A stretch of 64,000 nucleotides of DNA from Delphinapterus leucas (taxonomy: Eukaryota; Chordata; Mammalia; Artiodactyla; Monodontidae), in contig NW_022098057.1 of NCBI RefSeq assembly GCF_002288925.2, positions 65,968,193-66,032,192 of the forward strand, read 5' to 3'. A model generated the notes under the pieces. The model ran no database searches and was not told where the DNA came from. It saw only the letters and a program-made list of their open reading frames with translations. This document shows, piece by piece, positions 1 to 12,600 of the stretch. Within the stretch, counting starts at the first letter, position 1; every line of letters begins with the position of its first letter. Both the position numbers and the translations under genes were made by a program.

Positions 1-3000
1 CTTTTTGAAATATGGTTTTCTCAGGGTATATGCCCAGTAGTGGGATTGCTGGATCGTATGGTAGTTCTGTTTTTACTTTTTTAAGGAACCTCCGTACTGT
101 TCTCCATAGTGGGTGTATCAATTTACATTCCCACCAACACTGCAAGAGGGTTCCCTTTTCTCCACACCATCTCCAGAATTTATTGTTTGTAGATTTTTGA
201 TGATGGCCATTCTGACCAGTATGAGGTGATATCTCATTGTAGTTTGATTTGCATTTCTCTAATGATTAGTAATGTTGAGCATCCTTTCATGTGTTTGTTG
301 GTAATCTGTGTATCTTCTTTGGAGAAATGTCTGTTTAGGTCTTCTGCCCATTTTTGGATTGGGCTGTTTGTTTTTTTTTAATATTTAGCTGCATGAGCTG
401 CTTGTATATTTTGGAGATTAATCCTTTGTCAGTTGCTTCGCTTGCAAATATTTTCTCCCATTCTGAGGGTTGTCTTTTTGTCTTGTTTACGGTTTCCTTT
501 GCTGTTCAAAACATTTTAAGTTTCATTAGGTCCCATTTGTTTATTTTTGTTTTTATTTCCATTTCTCTAGGAGGTGGGTCAAAAAGGATCTTGCTGTGAT
601 TTATGTCATAGAGTGTTCTGCCTATGTTTTCCTCTAAGAGTTTTATAGTACCTGACCTTACATTTAGGTCTTTAATCCATTTTGAGTTTATTTTTGTGTA
701 TGGTGTTAGGGAGTGTTTTAATTTTATTCTTTTACATGTAGCTGTCCAGTTTTCCCAGCACCACTTACCGAAGAGGCTGTCTTTTCTCCACTGTATATTC
801 TTGCCTCCTTTATCAAAGATAAGGTGGCCATATGTGCGTGGGTTTATCTCTGGGCTCTCTATCCTGTTCCTTGGATCTATATTTCTGTTTTTGTGCCAGT
901 ACCATACTGTCTTGATTACTGTAGCTTTGTAGTGTAGTCTGAAGTCAGGGAGCCTGATTCCTCCAGCTCCGTTTATCTTTCTCAAAATTGCTTTGGCTAT
1001 TTGGGATCTCTTGTGTTTCCATACAAATTGTGAAATTTTTTGTTCTACTCCTGTGAAAACTGCCAGTGGTAGTTTGATAGGGATTGCATTGAATATGCAG
1101 ATTGCTTTGAGTAGTATAGTCATTTTCACAATGTTGATTCTTTCAGTCCAAGAACATGGTATATCTCTCCATCTGTTTGTATCATCTTTAATTTCTTTCA
1201 TCAGTGTATTATAGTTTTCTGCATACAGGTCTTTTGTCTCCTTAGGTAGGTTTATTCCTAGGTATTTTATTCTTTTTGTTGCAGTGGTAAATGGGAGTGT
1301 TTTCTTAATTTCACTTTCAGATTTTTCATCATTACTGTATAGGAATGCAAGAGATTTCTGTGCATTAATTTTGTGTCCTGCTACTTTACCAATTTCATTG
1401 ATTAGCTCTAGTAGTTTTCTGGTGGCATCTTTAGGATTCTCTATGTACAGTATCATGTCATCTGCAGACACTGACAGTTTTACTTCTTCTTTTCCGATTT
1501 GGATTCCTTTTATTTTTCTTCTCTGATTTCTGTGGCTAAAACTTCCAAAACTATGTTGAATAATAGTGGTAAGAGTGGGCAACCTTGTCTTGTTCCTGAT
1601 CTTAGTGGGGATTCAGTTTTTCATTATTGAGAATGATGTTGGCTGTGGGTTTTTCATATATGGCCTTTATTATGTTGAGGTCAGTTCCCTCTCTGCCTAC
1701 TTTCAGGAGGGTTTTTATTATAAAGAGGTGTTGAATATTGTCGAAAGCTTTTTCTGCATCTATTGAGATGATCATATTGTTTTTCTCCTTCAATTCGTTA
1801 ATATGGTTTATCACATTGATTGATTTGCATATATTGAAGAATCCTTGCATTCCTGGGATAAACCCCACTTGATCAGGGTGTATGATCCTTCTAATGTGCT
1901 GTTAGATTCTGTTTGCTAGTATTTTGTTGAGGTTTCTTGCATCTATGTTCATCAGTGATATTGGCTTGTAGTTTTCTTTCTTTGTGACGTCTTTGTCTGG
2001 TTTTGGTATCAGGGTGATGGTGGCCTCATAGAATGAGTTTGGGAGTGTTCCTCCCTCTGCTATATTTTGGAAGAGTTTGAGAAAGATGGGTGTTAGCTCT
2101 TCTCTAAATGTTTGATAGAATTCGCCTGTGAAGCCATCTGGTCCTGGGCTTTTGTTTTTTGGAAGAGCTTTAATCGCAGTCTCAATTTCAGTGCTTGTGA
2201 TTGGTCTGTTAGTATTTTCTGTTTTTTCCTGTTTCAGTCTCGGAAGGTTGTGCATTTCTAAGAATGTGTCCATTTCTTCCAGGTGTTACATTTTATTGGC
2301 ATATAGTTGCTTGTAGTAATCTCTCATGAATCCTTTGTATTTCTGTAGTGTCAGTTGTTACTTCTCCTTTTTCATTTCTAATTCTATTGATTTGAGTCTT
2401 CTCCCTTTTTTCTTGATGAGTCTGGCTAAAGGTTTATCAATTTTGTTTATCTTCTCAAAGAAGCAGCTTTTAGTTTTATTGATATTTGCTATCATTTCTT
2501 TCATTTCTTTTTCATTTATTTCTGATCCAATCTTTATGGTTTCTTTCCTTCTGCTAACTTTGGGTTTTTTTTTTTCCTTCTTTCTCTAATTGCTTTATGT
2601 ATAAGTTTACATTGTTTATTTGAGGTGTTTCTTGTTTCCTGAGGTTGGATTGTATTGCTGTAAACTTCCCTCTTAGAACTGCTTTTGCTGCATCCCATAG
2701 GTTTTGGGTCATCGTGTTTTCATTGTCATTTGTTTCTAGGTATTTTTTGATTTCCTCTTTGATTTCCTCAGTGATCTCTTGGTTATTGAGTAGTGTATTG
2801 TTTAACCTCATGTGTTTATATTTTTTACAGTTTTTTTTTTCCTGTAATTAATATCTTGTCTCATAGCGCTGTGGTCAGAAAAGATACTTGATACGATTTC
2901 AGTTTTCTTAAATTTTCCAAGGCTTGATTTATTACCCAAGATATGATCTGTCCTGGAGAATGTTCCATGAGCACTTGAGAAGAAAGTGTATTCTGTTGGT

Positions 3001-3545
3001 TTTGGATGGAATGTCCTGTAAATGTCAGTCCATCTAATTTAATGTGTCATTTAAAACATATGTTTCCTTATTTATTTTCAGTTTGGATGATCTGTCCATT
3101 GGTGAAAGTGGGGTGTTACAAATCCCCTACTATGGTTCTGTTACTGTCAATTTCCCCTTTTATGGCTGTTAGCATTTGCCTTAAATATTGAGGTGCTCCT
3201 ATGTTGGGTGCATAAATATTTACAATTGTTATATCTTCTTCTTGGATTGATCCCTTAATCATTAGGTAGTGTCCTCCTTTGTCCCTTGTAATAGCCTTTA
3301 TTTTAAAGTCTATTTTGTCTGAAATGAGAATTGCTACTCCAGCTTTCGTTTGATTTCCATTTGCATGGAATATCTTTTTCCATCCCCTCACTTTCAGTCT
3401 GTATGTGTCCCTACGTCTGAAGTGGGTCTCTTGGAGACAGCATATATATGGGTCTTGTTTTTGTATCCATTCAGCCAGTTTATGTCTTTTGGTTGAAGCA
3501 TTTAGTCCATTTACATTTAAGGTAGTTATTGATATGTATGTTCCT
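1..3545 (-). pseudogene. L1 ORF2 remnant (endonuclease and reverse transcriptase), frame-broken
   Basis: Successive minus-strand open blocks give the ORF2 order. The block at 3545-3116 carries the AP-endonuclease start (TTLNVNGLNA, LQETHF) and ends at GDL-stop through an apparent one-base insertion. The block at 2811-2554 is the linker. Those at 2273-1902 and 1868-1602 hold the reverse-transcriptase fingers ([21 protein letters not shown]). The block at 1582-506 holds palm and thumb. The catalytic motif reads SADD instead of FADD: a serine codon at 1466-1468 precedes the two aspartates at 1457-1462. Near 140-180 the C-terminal zinc-knuckle region is present but its histidine reads as glutamine. 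Several stops and frameshifts rule out a functional protein. Confidence 0.93.
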
Positions 3546-3589
3546 CTTACCGTTTTCTTAATTGTTTTGGTTTTGTTATTGTAGGTCTT

Positions 3590-4469
3590 TTCCTTGTCTT
3601 GTGTTTCCTGCCTAGAGCACTTTAGCATTTGTTGTAAAGCTGGTTTTGTGGTTCTGAATTCTCTTAGCTCTTGCTTGTCTGTAAAGTTTTTAATTTCTCT
3701 ATCGAATCTGAATGAGATCCTTGCTGGGTAGAGTAATCTTAGTTGTAGGTTTTTCCCTTCCATCACTTTAAATATGTCCTGCCACTCCCCTCTGGCTTGC
3801 AGAGTTCCTGCTGTAAGATCAGTTGTTAACCTTATGGGGATTCCCCTGTATGTTATTTGTTGTCTTTCCCTTGCTGCTTTTAAAATTTTTTGTTTGTATT
3901 TAATTTTTGGTAGTTTGATTAATATGTGTTGGCGTGTTTCTCCTTGGATTTATCCTGTATGGGACACTCTGTGCTTCCTGGACTTGTTTGACAATTTCCT
4001 TTCCCATATTTGGGAAGTTTTCAACTATAATCTCTTCAAATATTTTCTCAGTCCGTTTTTTTTCTCTTCTTCTTCTGGGACCCCTATAATTCGAATGTTG
4101 GTGCGTTTAATGTTGTCCCAGAAGTCTCTGAGAGTGTCCTCAATTCTTTTTATTCTTTTTTCTTTATTCTACTCTGCAGTAGTTACTTCCACTATTTTAT
4201 CTTCCAGGTCACTTATCCATTCTTCTGCCTCAGTTATTCTGCTATTGATTCCTTCTAGAGAATTTTTAATTTCACTTATTGTGTTGTTCATCATTGTTTG
4301 TTTGCTCTTTATTTCTTCTAGGTCCTTGTTAACCATTTCTTGTATTTTCTCCACTCTATTTCCAAGATTTTGGATCATCTTTACTATCATTACTCAGTTC
4401 TTTTTCAGGTTGTCTGCCTATTTCCTCTTCATTTGTTTGTTCTGGTGGGATTTTACCTTTCTCCTTCAT
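3590..4469 (-). pseudogene. L1 ORF1 remnant (RNA-binding chaperone), frame-broken
   Basis: The start codon is probably at 4469 (minus), giving MKEKGKIPPEQTNEEEIG, the usual N-terminus of artiodactyl and cetacean L1 ORF1. The frame is lost about 25 codons later. A second frame (4390-4169) carries the coiled coil (NTISEIKNSLEGINSRITEA, then AEEWISDLEDK) and ends at a stop. The C-terminal domain lies in the open block starting at 3766 (RLLYPARISFRFDREIKNFT, KPALQQML). ORF1 proteins trimerise by the coiled coil and bind L1 RNA. At least two frame breaks are visible. The C-terminal block runs without a stop into the ORF2 endonuclease. Confidence 0.88.
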
Positions 4470-6604
4470 CTGCTGTGTATTTCTTTGTCTCTGTCGCAGG
4501 CTGCAGGTTCATAGTTCCCATTGTTTTTGGCGTCTGCCCCCTGTGGGTAAGGTTGGTTCAGTGGGTTGTGTAGGCTTCCTGGTGGAGGGGACTGGTGCCG
4601 GTGTTCTGGCGGATGAGGCTGGATCTTGTCTTTGTGGTGGGCCGGACCACGTCCGGTGGTGTGTTTTGGGATGTCTGTTAACTTATTATGATTTTAGGCA
4701 GCCTCTCTGCTAATGGGTGGGGTTGTGTTCCTGTCTTGCTAGTTGTTTGGTATGGGGTGTCCAGCACTGTAGCTTGCTGGTCATTGAGGGGAGCTCAGTC
4801 TTAGCATTGAGATGGAGATCTCCAGGAGAGACTTTGCTGTTTGATATTACAAGGGGCCAGGAAGTCTTTGGTGGTCCAGTGTCCTGAACTCGGCTCTCCC
4901 ACCTCAGAGGCTTGGGCCTGACACCCGGCTGGAGCACCAAGACCCCGTCAGCCACATGGCTTGGAAGAAAATGGAGAAGAAAAAAGAAAGAAGGAAAATA
5001 AAATATTATAAAATAAAGTTATTAAAATAAAAAAAATTTTAAATATTATTAAAAATAAAAAGGTAATAAAAAATAAAAGGAAGAGAGCAACCAAACCAAT
5101 AAAGAAATCCACCAATGATAACAAGCTCTAAAAACTATACTAAAAAAAAAAAGGAAAAAAAGGACAGACAGAACCCCAGGACAAATGCTTAAAACAAAGC
5201 TATACAGACAAAATCACACAAAGAAGCATACACATACACACTCACAAAAAGGAAAAGATATATATGTATATAAAAACAAAAAGGAAGAGTAACCAAATGA
5301 ATAAACAAATCTACCAATGATAATAAGCTGTAAATACTAAACTAAGATAAACGTAAAACCAGAAACAAATTAGATGCAGAAAGCAAACCTGAAGCCTACA
5401 GTTGCTCCCAAAGTCTACCACCTCAATTTTGGGATGATTCGTTGTCTATTCAGGTATTCCACAGATTCAGGGTACATGAAGTTGATTGTGGAGCTTTAAT
5501 CTGCTGCTCCTGAGGCTGCTGGGAGAAACTTCCCTTTCTCTTCTTTGTTCGCACAGCTCCTGGGTTCAGCTTTGGATCTGGCCCCGCCTCTGCGTGTAGG
5601 TCGCCCTCTGGCGTTTGTTCTTCGCCCAGACAGGAGGGAATTAAAGGAGCAGCTGATTAAGGTGTCTTGTCACTCAGGCCGGGGGGAGGGAGGGGTACAG
5701 AGTGTGGAGCGAGCCTGCAGTGGCAGAGGCTGGTGTAACATTGCAACAGCCTGAGGAGCACTGTGTGTTCTCCCACAGAAGTTGTCCCTGGATCACGGGA
5801 CCCTGTCAGTGGCGGGCTGCACGGGCTCCCGGGAGGGGAGGTGTGGATAGTGACCTGTGCTTGCACACGGGATTCTTGGTGGCTGCAGCAGCAACCTTAG
5901 CATTTCATGCCCGTGTCTGGTGTCCATACTGATAGCTGTGGCTTGCACCCATCTCTGAAGCTCCTTTAGGTGGTGCTCTGAATCCCCTCTCCTTGCGCAC
6001 CCTGAAACAATGGTTTCTTGCCTCTTAGGCAGTTCCAGACTTTTTCCCAGACTCCCTCCCGACTAGCCGTGGCGCACTAGCCCCATTCAGGCTGTGTTCA
6101 CACCACCAACCCCAGTCCTCTCCCTGGGATCTGACCTCTGAAGCCCGAGCCTCAGCTCCCAGCCCCACCCGCCCTGGCAGGTGAGCAGAAAAGCCTCTCG
6201 GGCTGGTGAGTGCTGGTCGGCCCCTATCCTCTGTGCAGGAATCTCTGCACTTTGCCCTCCACACCCCTGTTGCTGCGCTCTCTTCTGTGGCTCCAAAGCT
6301 TTCCCCCTCCGCCACCCGCAGTCTCCGCCCGTGAAGGGGCTTCGTGGTGTGTGGAAACCTTTCCTCCTTCACAGCTCCCTCCCACTGGTGCAGGTCCCAT
6401 CCCTATTCTTTTGTCTCTTTTTTTTCTTTTCCCTTTTGCCCTACCCAGGTACATGGGTAGTTTCTTGCCTTTTGGGAGGTCTGAGGTCTTCTGCCAGCGT
6501 TCAGTAGGTGTTCTGTAGGAGTTGTTCCACTTGTAGATGTATTTTTGATGTATTTGTGGGGAGGAAGGTGATCTCCACGTCCTACTCCTCTGACATCTTG
6601 AAGG
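4470..6604 (-). promoter_or_regulatory. L1 5'UTR with internal promoter region
   Basis: About 2.1 kb between the ORF1 start and the 5' end. 5520-6500 is GC-rich with scattered CpG, unlike the flanking intron; 4960-5400 is an A-rich stretch on the + strand. Mammalian L1 5'UTRs carry an internal RNA polymerase II promoter at their start, with a YY1 site (CAAGATGGC) near the first bases in human. Here the equivalent reads CAAGATGTC, one base off. Short open frames in both directions within this block look like by-products of GC content. Confidence 0.75.
5071..5346 (-). repeat. Imperfect direct duplication in the L1 5'UTR
   Basis: Two related copies of about 73 bp lie about 200 bp apart, at 5071-5143 and 5273-5346. 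Both contain ggaagag, aaccaaa, aataaa, 'accaatgataa' and 'aagct(c/g)taaa' in the same order with scattered differences. Between them is an A-rich stretch with acacac and tatata runs. The copies differ enough that the duplication probably belongs to the L1 subfamily and predates this insertion. Confidence 0.7.
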
Positions 6605-9600
6605 TCTTATCCACTTATTTTTTTAGAGAAGAGGTGGACATTAAACATTAGATGCCAAAAAATGAATTGGGACTCCTAGGTGGACAAGGGAGGAAGGAGA
6701 TTATAGGCTAAGGAAACAGAATGACAGAGATTAAAATGCAAGGGCATATAAGGATAAAGGAGTCCATATAGTTGGCGTAAAATATGTGTGGTGAGGAATG
6801 GTTGCATATGGCAGGGTGTGGCTGGATAGGTGGAGCCCAGATGGTAAATAATCTTGTATGCCTTGCAAAGAAGCTTGCTTACTTTTGAGGTGTGTATGTG
6901 TGTTTAATATCAGATCATATGCTTGTCTCTGGGTGCTTTGCTTTTGGTAAGGCATGTGTATGTGGGACAAGCACAGTCCCCTTTTCCCTTCCTTTCTAAA
7001 ATAGTTACTGTCATGTAATTTTTAATGCATCACAGGTCATAGAACCATGAATACTTTTCTAGGCAAATGTTTACACTGAAGAATTTGAAGAGGGACATGA
7101 GCAGAGCTGTCTTTCATTAAAGCAAAAGAGAAGTTCTCCTCAACCTTGTACTTTGCATATAGGTTGAGGATAATTACATACATTATTCATTTTTGGAATA
7201 TGACTTTTGTTCAGAGCTCCTGGAGATTCTATGTTTGCTATTTATTTGGGGAGGGTAGTGTAAAAGTAAGAAGAACCCAGCATATGAAGGTTGAACGTAT
7301 CACCAGGGAAATTCAAGGTCAAAAATTAACTCCTCACCTTTATGAAAGACATCATCTAACAGAAAACATAGCAAAGGTACTATATATAGAATTTCCAGAT
7401 TATTTTGAGAAGAACATGTCAGTTAAAGTAGTCATTCAGTCAAGCTAAAATATTTTTTTATTTTCGTTTAATCTTTTATTTTTCTCAATTTTAGTCACTA
7501 ATATTGTGGTTTATCAAGTATGGAATCTTCAGAATTTGAGAGCTTTATGAATATTTGTTATTTGGTCTTTATTAAATTAGAGCTCTTGTAGAGTACCATA
7601 TTTAGCATCTCTTTTAGAGTCCAATTAGTATCTTATAAATAATGCAAATAGGAGTGAATCAGTGAGTAAGAATTCTGCCAACATTCACTACTTGTTGTCA
7701 ACATAGTGCTATTTACAGATTCCTCAAGTTAGTCTTAATGTAAACTCTTTTCAAAATACTATTATGAGTACTTAAGGCAATAATTCACATTTCAAATTAC
7801 ACAGAATAATGTCAAACACAAATTGCCGGTAGATAATTGTTACAATTTTCTCCAGTTTGGCAATCCTCTTATAAGAAATTAATCTATATTTTTCCTTAAT
7901 AACACTGATTTTCCAGTATATGAAGGGGGTAGATAAATTCAGCCTTTTAAATTATTGCATTAGGTTCGATATAATCAGACTAATTATTGACAGTGTTTGA
8001 GCATTCACAATCCTTGTGTTTGGGACTATACAAAAAATACGTAGACCAGACTTTCTATCTTTAAGTAATGTCCTTGAGAAATACAGAGATAGATCACAGC
8101 CATAAAAATAATTAAGAAAGTGAAGATTAAATGGGCAGAGAAAGGAGAAATTTAGTAGCTACTGGTGGTCAGGCAGAGAGGGTCAAGAAAGGGGCAGTGA
8201 TTAACGATGAGTAAAATTCAGATCATTATCAAGTGTTTAGACTGAGGAACCACACTCCTGAGAGCATATGGAAGACCCAGCCAACTGGAAAATCACCCCT
8301 GAGGCCAGCCAGTGCTCTTTGAGCATCAGAGAGTTTACTGGCTATATTGAAAGAGAAATCAATGCTGCTTAAATATTTAACACCATTTCTTTACTCTGCA
8401 GACATGTTTAGTTTTTGTTGAAGAGTGGCAAGAATAGAGTTGTCCCAGACATGTCAGCATTCCCAGATTTCCAGATCTGGTCCTTACATATTGTCCTATT
8501 TCTTTCTTCAGCACTCTGCTGTAGAAATTCTCTGGTCTGGTCAAATTAGATGACTTTTCCCAGAGCAACTCAGTAACTAGCATGTGCTACCCCCTCCCTC
8601 TTTGCCATTCGGCAAAGCCTTCCTCCATTTTCTTTCAGCCCAAGTCTATACTCCTGAAATTTTGCACTTAACCTTCTGGGATAGATGTGTGCAGACTATG
8701 CCTTTCTTCCAAATAAAAATTGGTCTTATAAGCTTTGAAATTATCGTGGAATTTGTTTTGATGTCATTTGCCATTTTTATTGACACGATTGAAATATATA
8801 AAATCATATTCAACTGTTTTGCTGTTGAGAATTTTGCAATGGAGGGAAGAATAGTTTTGAAGTAAATGTCTTATCTTTATTAAATTTGGAATGCTTGAAA
8901 ATCCAGTATGATTGGATAACTCAATCTATTTCCACTTCAACTCCCCTACAGAAAATAGTTGCTCTCAGGTCTATAATGAATGTAATATTGTGTTAATTAC
9001 AATACTACAGAGATAAAATGGAGGAAACACTAAAGGACTAATGGGCTAACTATGCTAAAATATTTCCATTTCCAGGCAGACATATGACAAAATAATCAAA
9101 GTTCCTTTCTTACCTTATTTATTTTATAGACATGGGAAGTACAGTACCATCAAATTATACTAACAAATTTTTAAATATATTTATTATGTCTGCATCTTTT
9201 CTTTAAATGTCTGTTTCCCCTGGGCTTTTATCAGTTACTCCCTTTTTCTCATTTTCTTCCTTTTTTTTTCTGTAGTCCTGTGTTTATTTAGATCATTTAA
9301 TATAGTATTAAAGTATTTCACTATCACAGATTTTTCTTTTAATTTTCTAAAGTATTTGGGATCTTTTTAAAAATCAGAACCATAGGTACAGCTACATCAT
9401 ACAAGTACAAACAGAAGATAAACTAGGGGATGCTGTAGTGACAGGCATGAGGTCTTCCAATTTGGCATCCTTTCTAGCTCTTCACTTCTACTCTCTATAT
9501 CCTTGGACACCTCAGTGGAAGATAGTTTGAGAATTACTGATCTACCTCAAAATTCTATGTATTTAACTGTACTGATTATATTCCCCATCATGCCTTCTGT

Positions 9601-12600
9601 GTAAATACTACTCATAGAGCTGATTGAGTCATTTTCATATAATTATAGATATTTATATATTCCCACATATAATTGTATGGAGCTATAACTGAATGTAGAT
9701 GAAAGATAATTCATCTTTTTTAAAAAATTTGAGAAGTAATCATAAAATGGAATGGTTGGTCCTCTGTTTATTTTAAATTATGACACAATTCCTTTGCAAT
9801 AAAATTCTCAGCTAAATAGGTAATATATGACATTTTCATGAGTTAGTTTAGCAGTTTGGTTAAAATATAAAATGTTTCATGTCTGTCTTGGTTATATATT
9901 TATTAATGCCATATGGTCGATCATCTGTGCAGCTGTCTTCCTAACTGGTTTCAGATAGCTGAAAATGAAAACATGTTTGCTTTATAACTAATACAGAAAA
10001 TAAATACTTTTCACTTATAAATATAAATGATTGATTATCATGACTATAAAGTATACTTTTTTTAAGACAAATGTATAGTTTATTTAATTCTCAGGAATTA
10101 TTTATTGAAAGGGAAAAAGACATAAAATTATAAGATCTAAGACCTAGAAGGTCCTACAAGATTATCTTTTGCAACCCTCTCATTTTACAGATAGGGAAGA
10201 TAATTGCTGTTTTAAAAAATTCAATATCCCTTCTAGGGTGAATGGTTTGAGAAATGGTTGATATCTCTCTGAAGGCCACTGAACTTCAGGGCTTTAGATT
10301 TAATGTGACATTTCACACAAAACAGAAGTGTTGATTATGTAATAAGTAAAACATATTGCAGTGTAATTGCTCTACATGAGTTTTGAGTGCCCATAAAGAA
10401 TGACTTTGGTAAAATATATGTCCTAATTGTGCTCATTAAGCAATCTGAATGTTTATCTGTGTGTGACTGAGTATTTTCTTTTCGAATAATACTGATGATA
10501 TATTAAGTCCTCCACATTGTTCACCTGGATAATATCCATACTTATATGTGATGGTTTGTATGCAACTGCAACCTTTACAAACTAATTAAGTAGTGTAGTG
10601 CTTTATTGAATAAAACTTAAAAGTAGTGAATAAAAATACTTTTGCTGTTTCAGCATAGGCTATTTTATATACTGAACACTTCTGCACTCATTCTTTGTCA
10701 ACCAGTAAAAGAATGTGTGTATGTATGCGTATTTTATTTTTATGTATGTGTATTTTTATTAACTTTATTTCCCAATATAGTTAGATAAGCACTTGAGCTC
10801 CAGGACCATGGGTGTGTTTGTCTTTTGCAGTTTGTATCTAATATGACAGATATTGGGTCATGTCACACGTTTCTGGGATAGAACTGAAAAGATCTCTGTA
10901 GGACCATTCATCCTCTCCTGTGGTCAAGGAGTTAAGATGATACAAAAGATTGTCCCAAACACATGTGTTTTGATATACCTAGCCGTGATAATATCAGTAC
11001 AATAAAGATAAAGAAGGGCATAGAAGATATGAGAACAAATCATGTATATCTTTGGGAGAAAATGAATTATTCTTCAGAGAATTAGTATAAATCCCAGTAT
11101 TTAGGTATATGTCATTCTGAACTGCATCAACAAACAAAATCCATTTTCTTGGTTGTCAAACCCAAAATGTGATGCATAGCATCTTGTCAGATAACAATTG
11201 CTCTGTTTGGCACTATAATTAAGGGGTATTTAGGGTGCTTCACACTGTCTCCTGTTTATGTGCCTATTCACACATAAGAGGTTCAGAGGTTCTCTCACTG
11301 CTGGAGGTCTCTAGTCCTAATATATCAACCCGCTGTCATGGTGTAAAACAGCTAAATTCTCTCAGCTGTAACACCACCTGTAGTGACTTTGCTTTACCTT
11401 TGCTTGCAGTCCAAATAAAACTTCTTCAATAGTATTTCATTTGGTAATATAAATAACTTAAAGAATCTATGGAGATCTTTAGTTATCTCTTCCAACAGAA
11501 TGCAAAAGGTAATGTTTTAAGGCTTGCTACTTATAGTACTCACTATTGGCTATCCAGGGCTTTATTTGGAGTCTCTCCATGGGCTGCTGTGGTCAGAGCT
11601 AAGTCTGGAAGAATAAAAGTCTTTTTTATCACCTTTATCCCCACCTGATTGATTTCATAGGACTAACAAGGCATCACACAGGAATAAGAACAGTGTTTCA
11701 GAAAAGTGTAAGAAGCATATTCTCAAATATTCTTGGTAGTACAATGTAATGTAACTGAAATGATCCAATTGTAATGAAATTGGATCTCTTTTTGAGTACG
11801 TCTGCATTTTACAATCCATTCAAAGATCTAGATTCATACACATTGCTGAAAAAGAAAATTGTAGTTCAGGCATCTATAAAGCTCAGGTTGTATTATGCAC
11901 TTTAATTGTATTATGAACCCAAGATCTACACTGTTAGACAGAAAGAAGAGACAAAAAATCCTAAGTTGTGATATTAATTTTTATTTAAACATCTGGTTAG
12001 TGAAAACCAGATGGTTTTCTGGTTAGGTTAAAGGCTCTACCAATGCAGAATTTGAAATACCCTTTTCTACCATTATACATTAATTTGAATTTATAACTAC
12101 TTTCTTCCACACCTTCCAGAAACTCATATATAAAGTTTTAATGAAAGTCCCTAATGAAAGTAATGCCATTATGTCTTACTTTGAAATTTATACCAAATTA
12201 AAATTTATACCAAATTTCAGATTATATTTGAGTAGAAGTCTATTGCTTTATGATACATTTCCTATAAAAAGACAGAAAAAATAAGTACCAGTTCTACTGA
12301 GGTCAGAAAGTAAATTTTAATTCAAGGATTTTTCCTAACAGTGAATGGAATTCTTTAAATAAATTTCAATGCAATTAGACTTGCTTTTCAGACGATTGTA
12401 ATGTAATCCAAAGGGGCGTGTTTCTATTTTGGTGTAAGTCTTCAAACTAACTCAAAATTACTTATGAGTAAAGTGAGGTCTAAAATCTGAGTGCTTATAT
12501 TGAGCAATTAGAGTCTCTCCTCTGAGATAGAAAAGTCATCTGTGATTGCCAGTTGTTTGTGTCCTTAAATGATAGACCATAATTTTTCTCTTGTGCATGC

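Larger units (their letters stand above)
1..6604 (-). mobile_element. Near-complete LINE-1 (L1), minus strand, 3' end beyond window
   Basis: Read on the minus strand from about 6604 leftward, the order is 5'UTR, ORF1 (from about 4469), ORF2 endonuclease (from about 3545), reverse transcriptase and C-terminal region, cut by the window edge before the 3'UTR and poly(A). The 5' terminus near 6604 reads CAAGATGTCAGAGGAGTAGG, a typical mammalian L1 start. It is a full-length insertion in origin. Reading frames are broken by frameshifts and stops, so it is inactive. It is the only copy in the window with a recognisable GC-rich 5'UTR, and its moderate decay suggests a middle-aged insertion. Target-site duplication cannot be checked because the 3' end is missing. 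Confidence 0.93.

Noticed and set aside
5545..6518. Several overlapping 70-115-codon frames on both strands in a GC-rich block
   Set aside because: These are by-products of the CpG-rich L1 5'UTR, where stop codons are scarce; they match no protein.
7146..7448. 100-codon open frame in the intron
   Set aside because: No family resemblance, no splice context, AT-rich composition; expected by chance in 64 kb.
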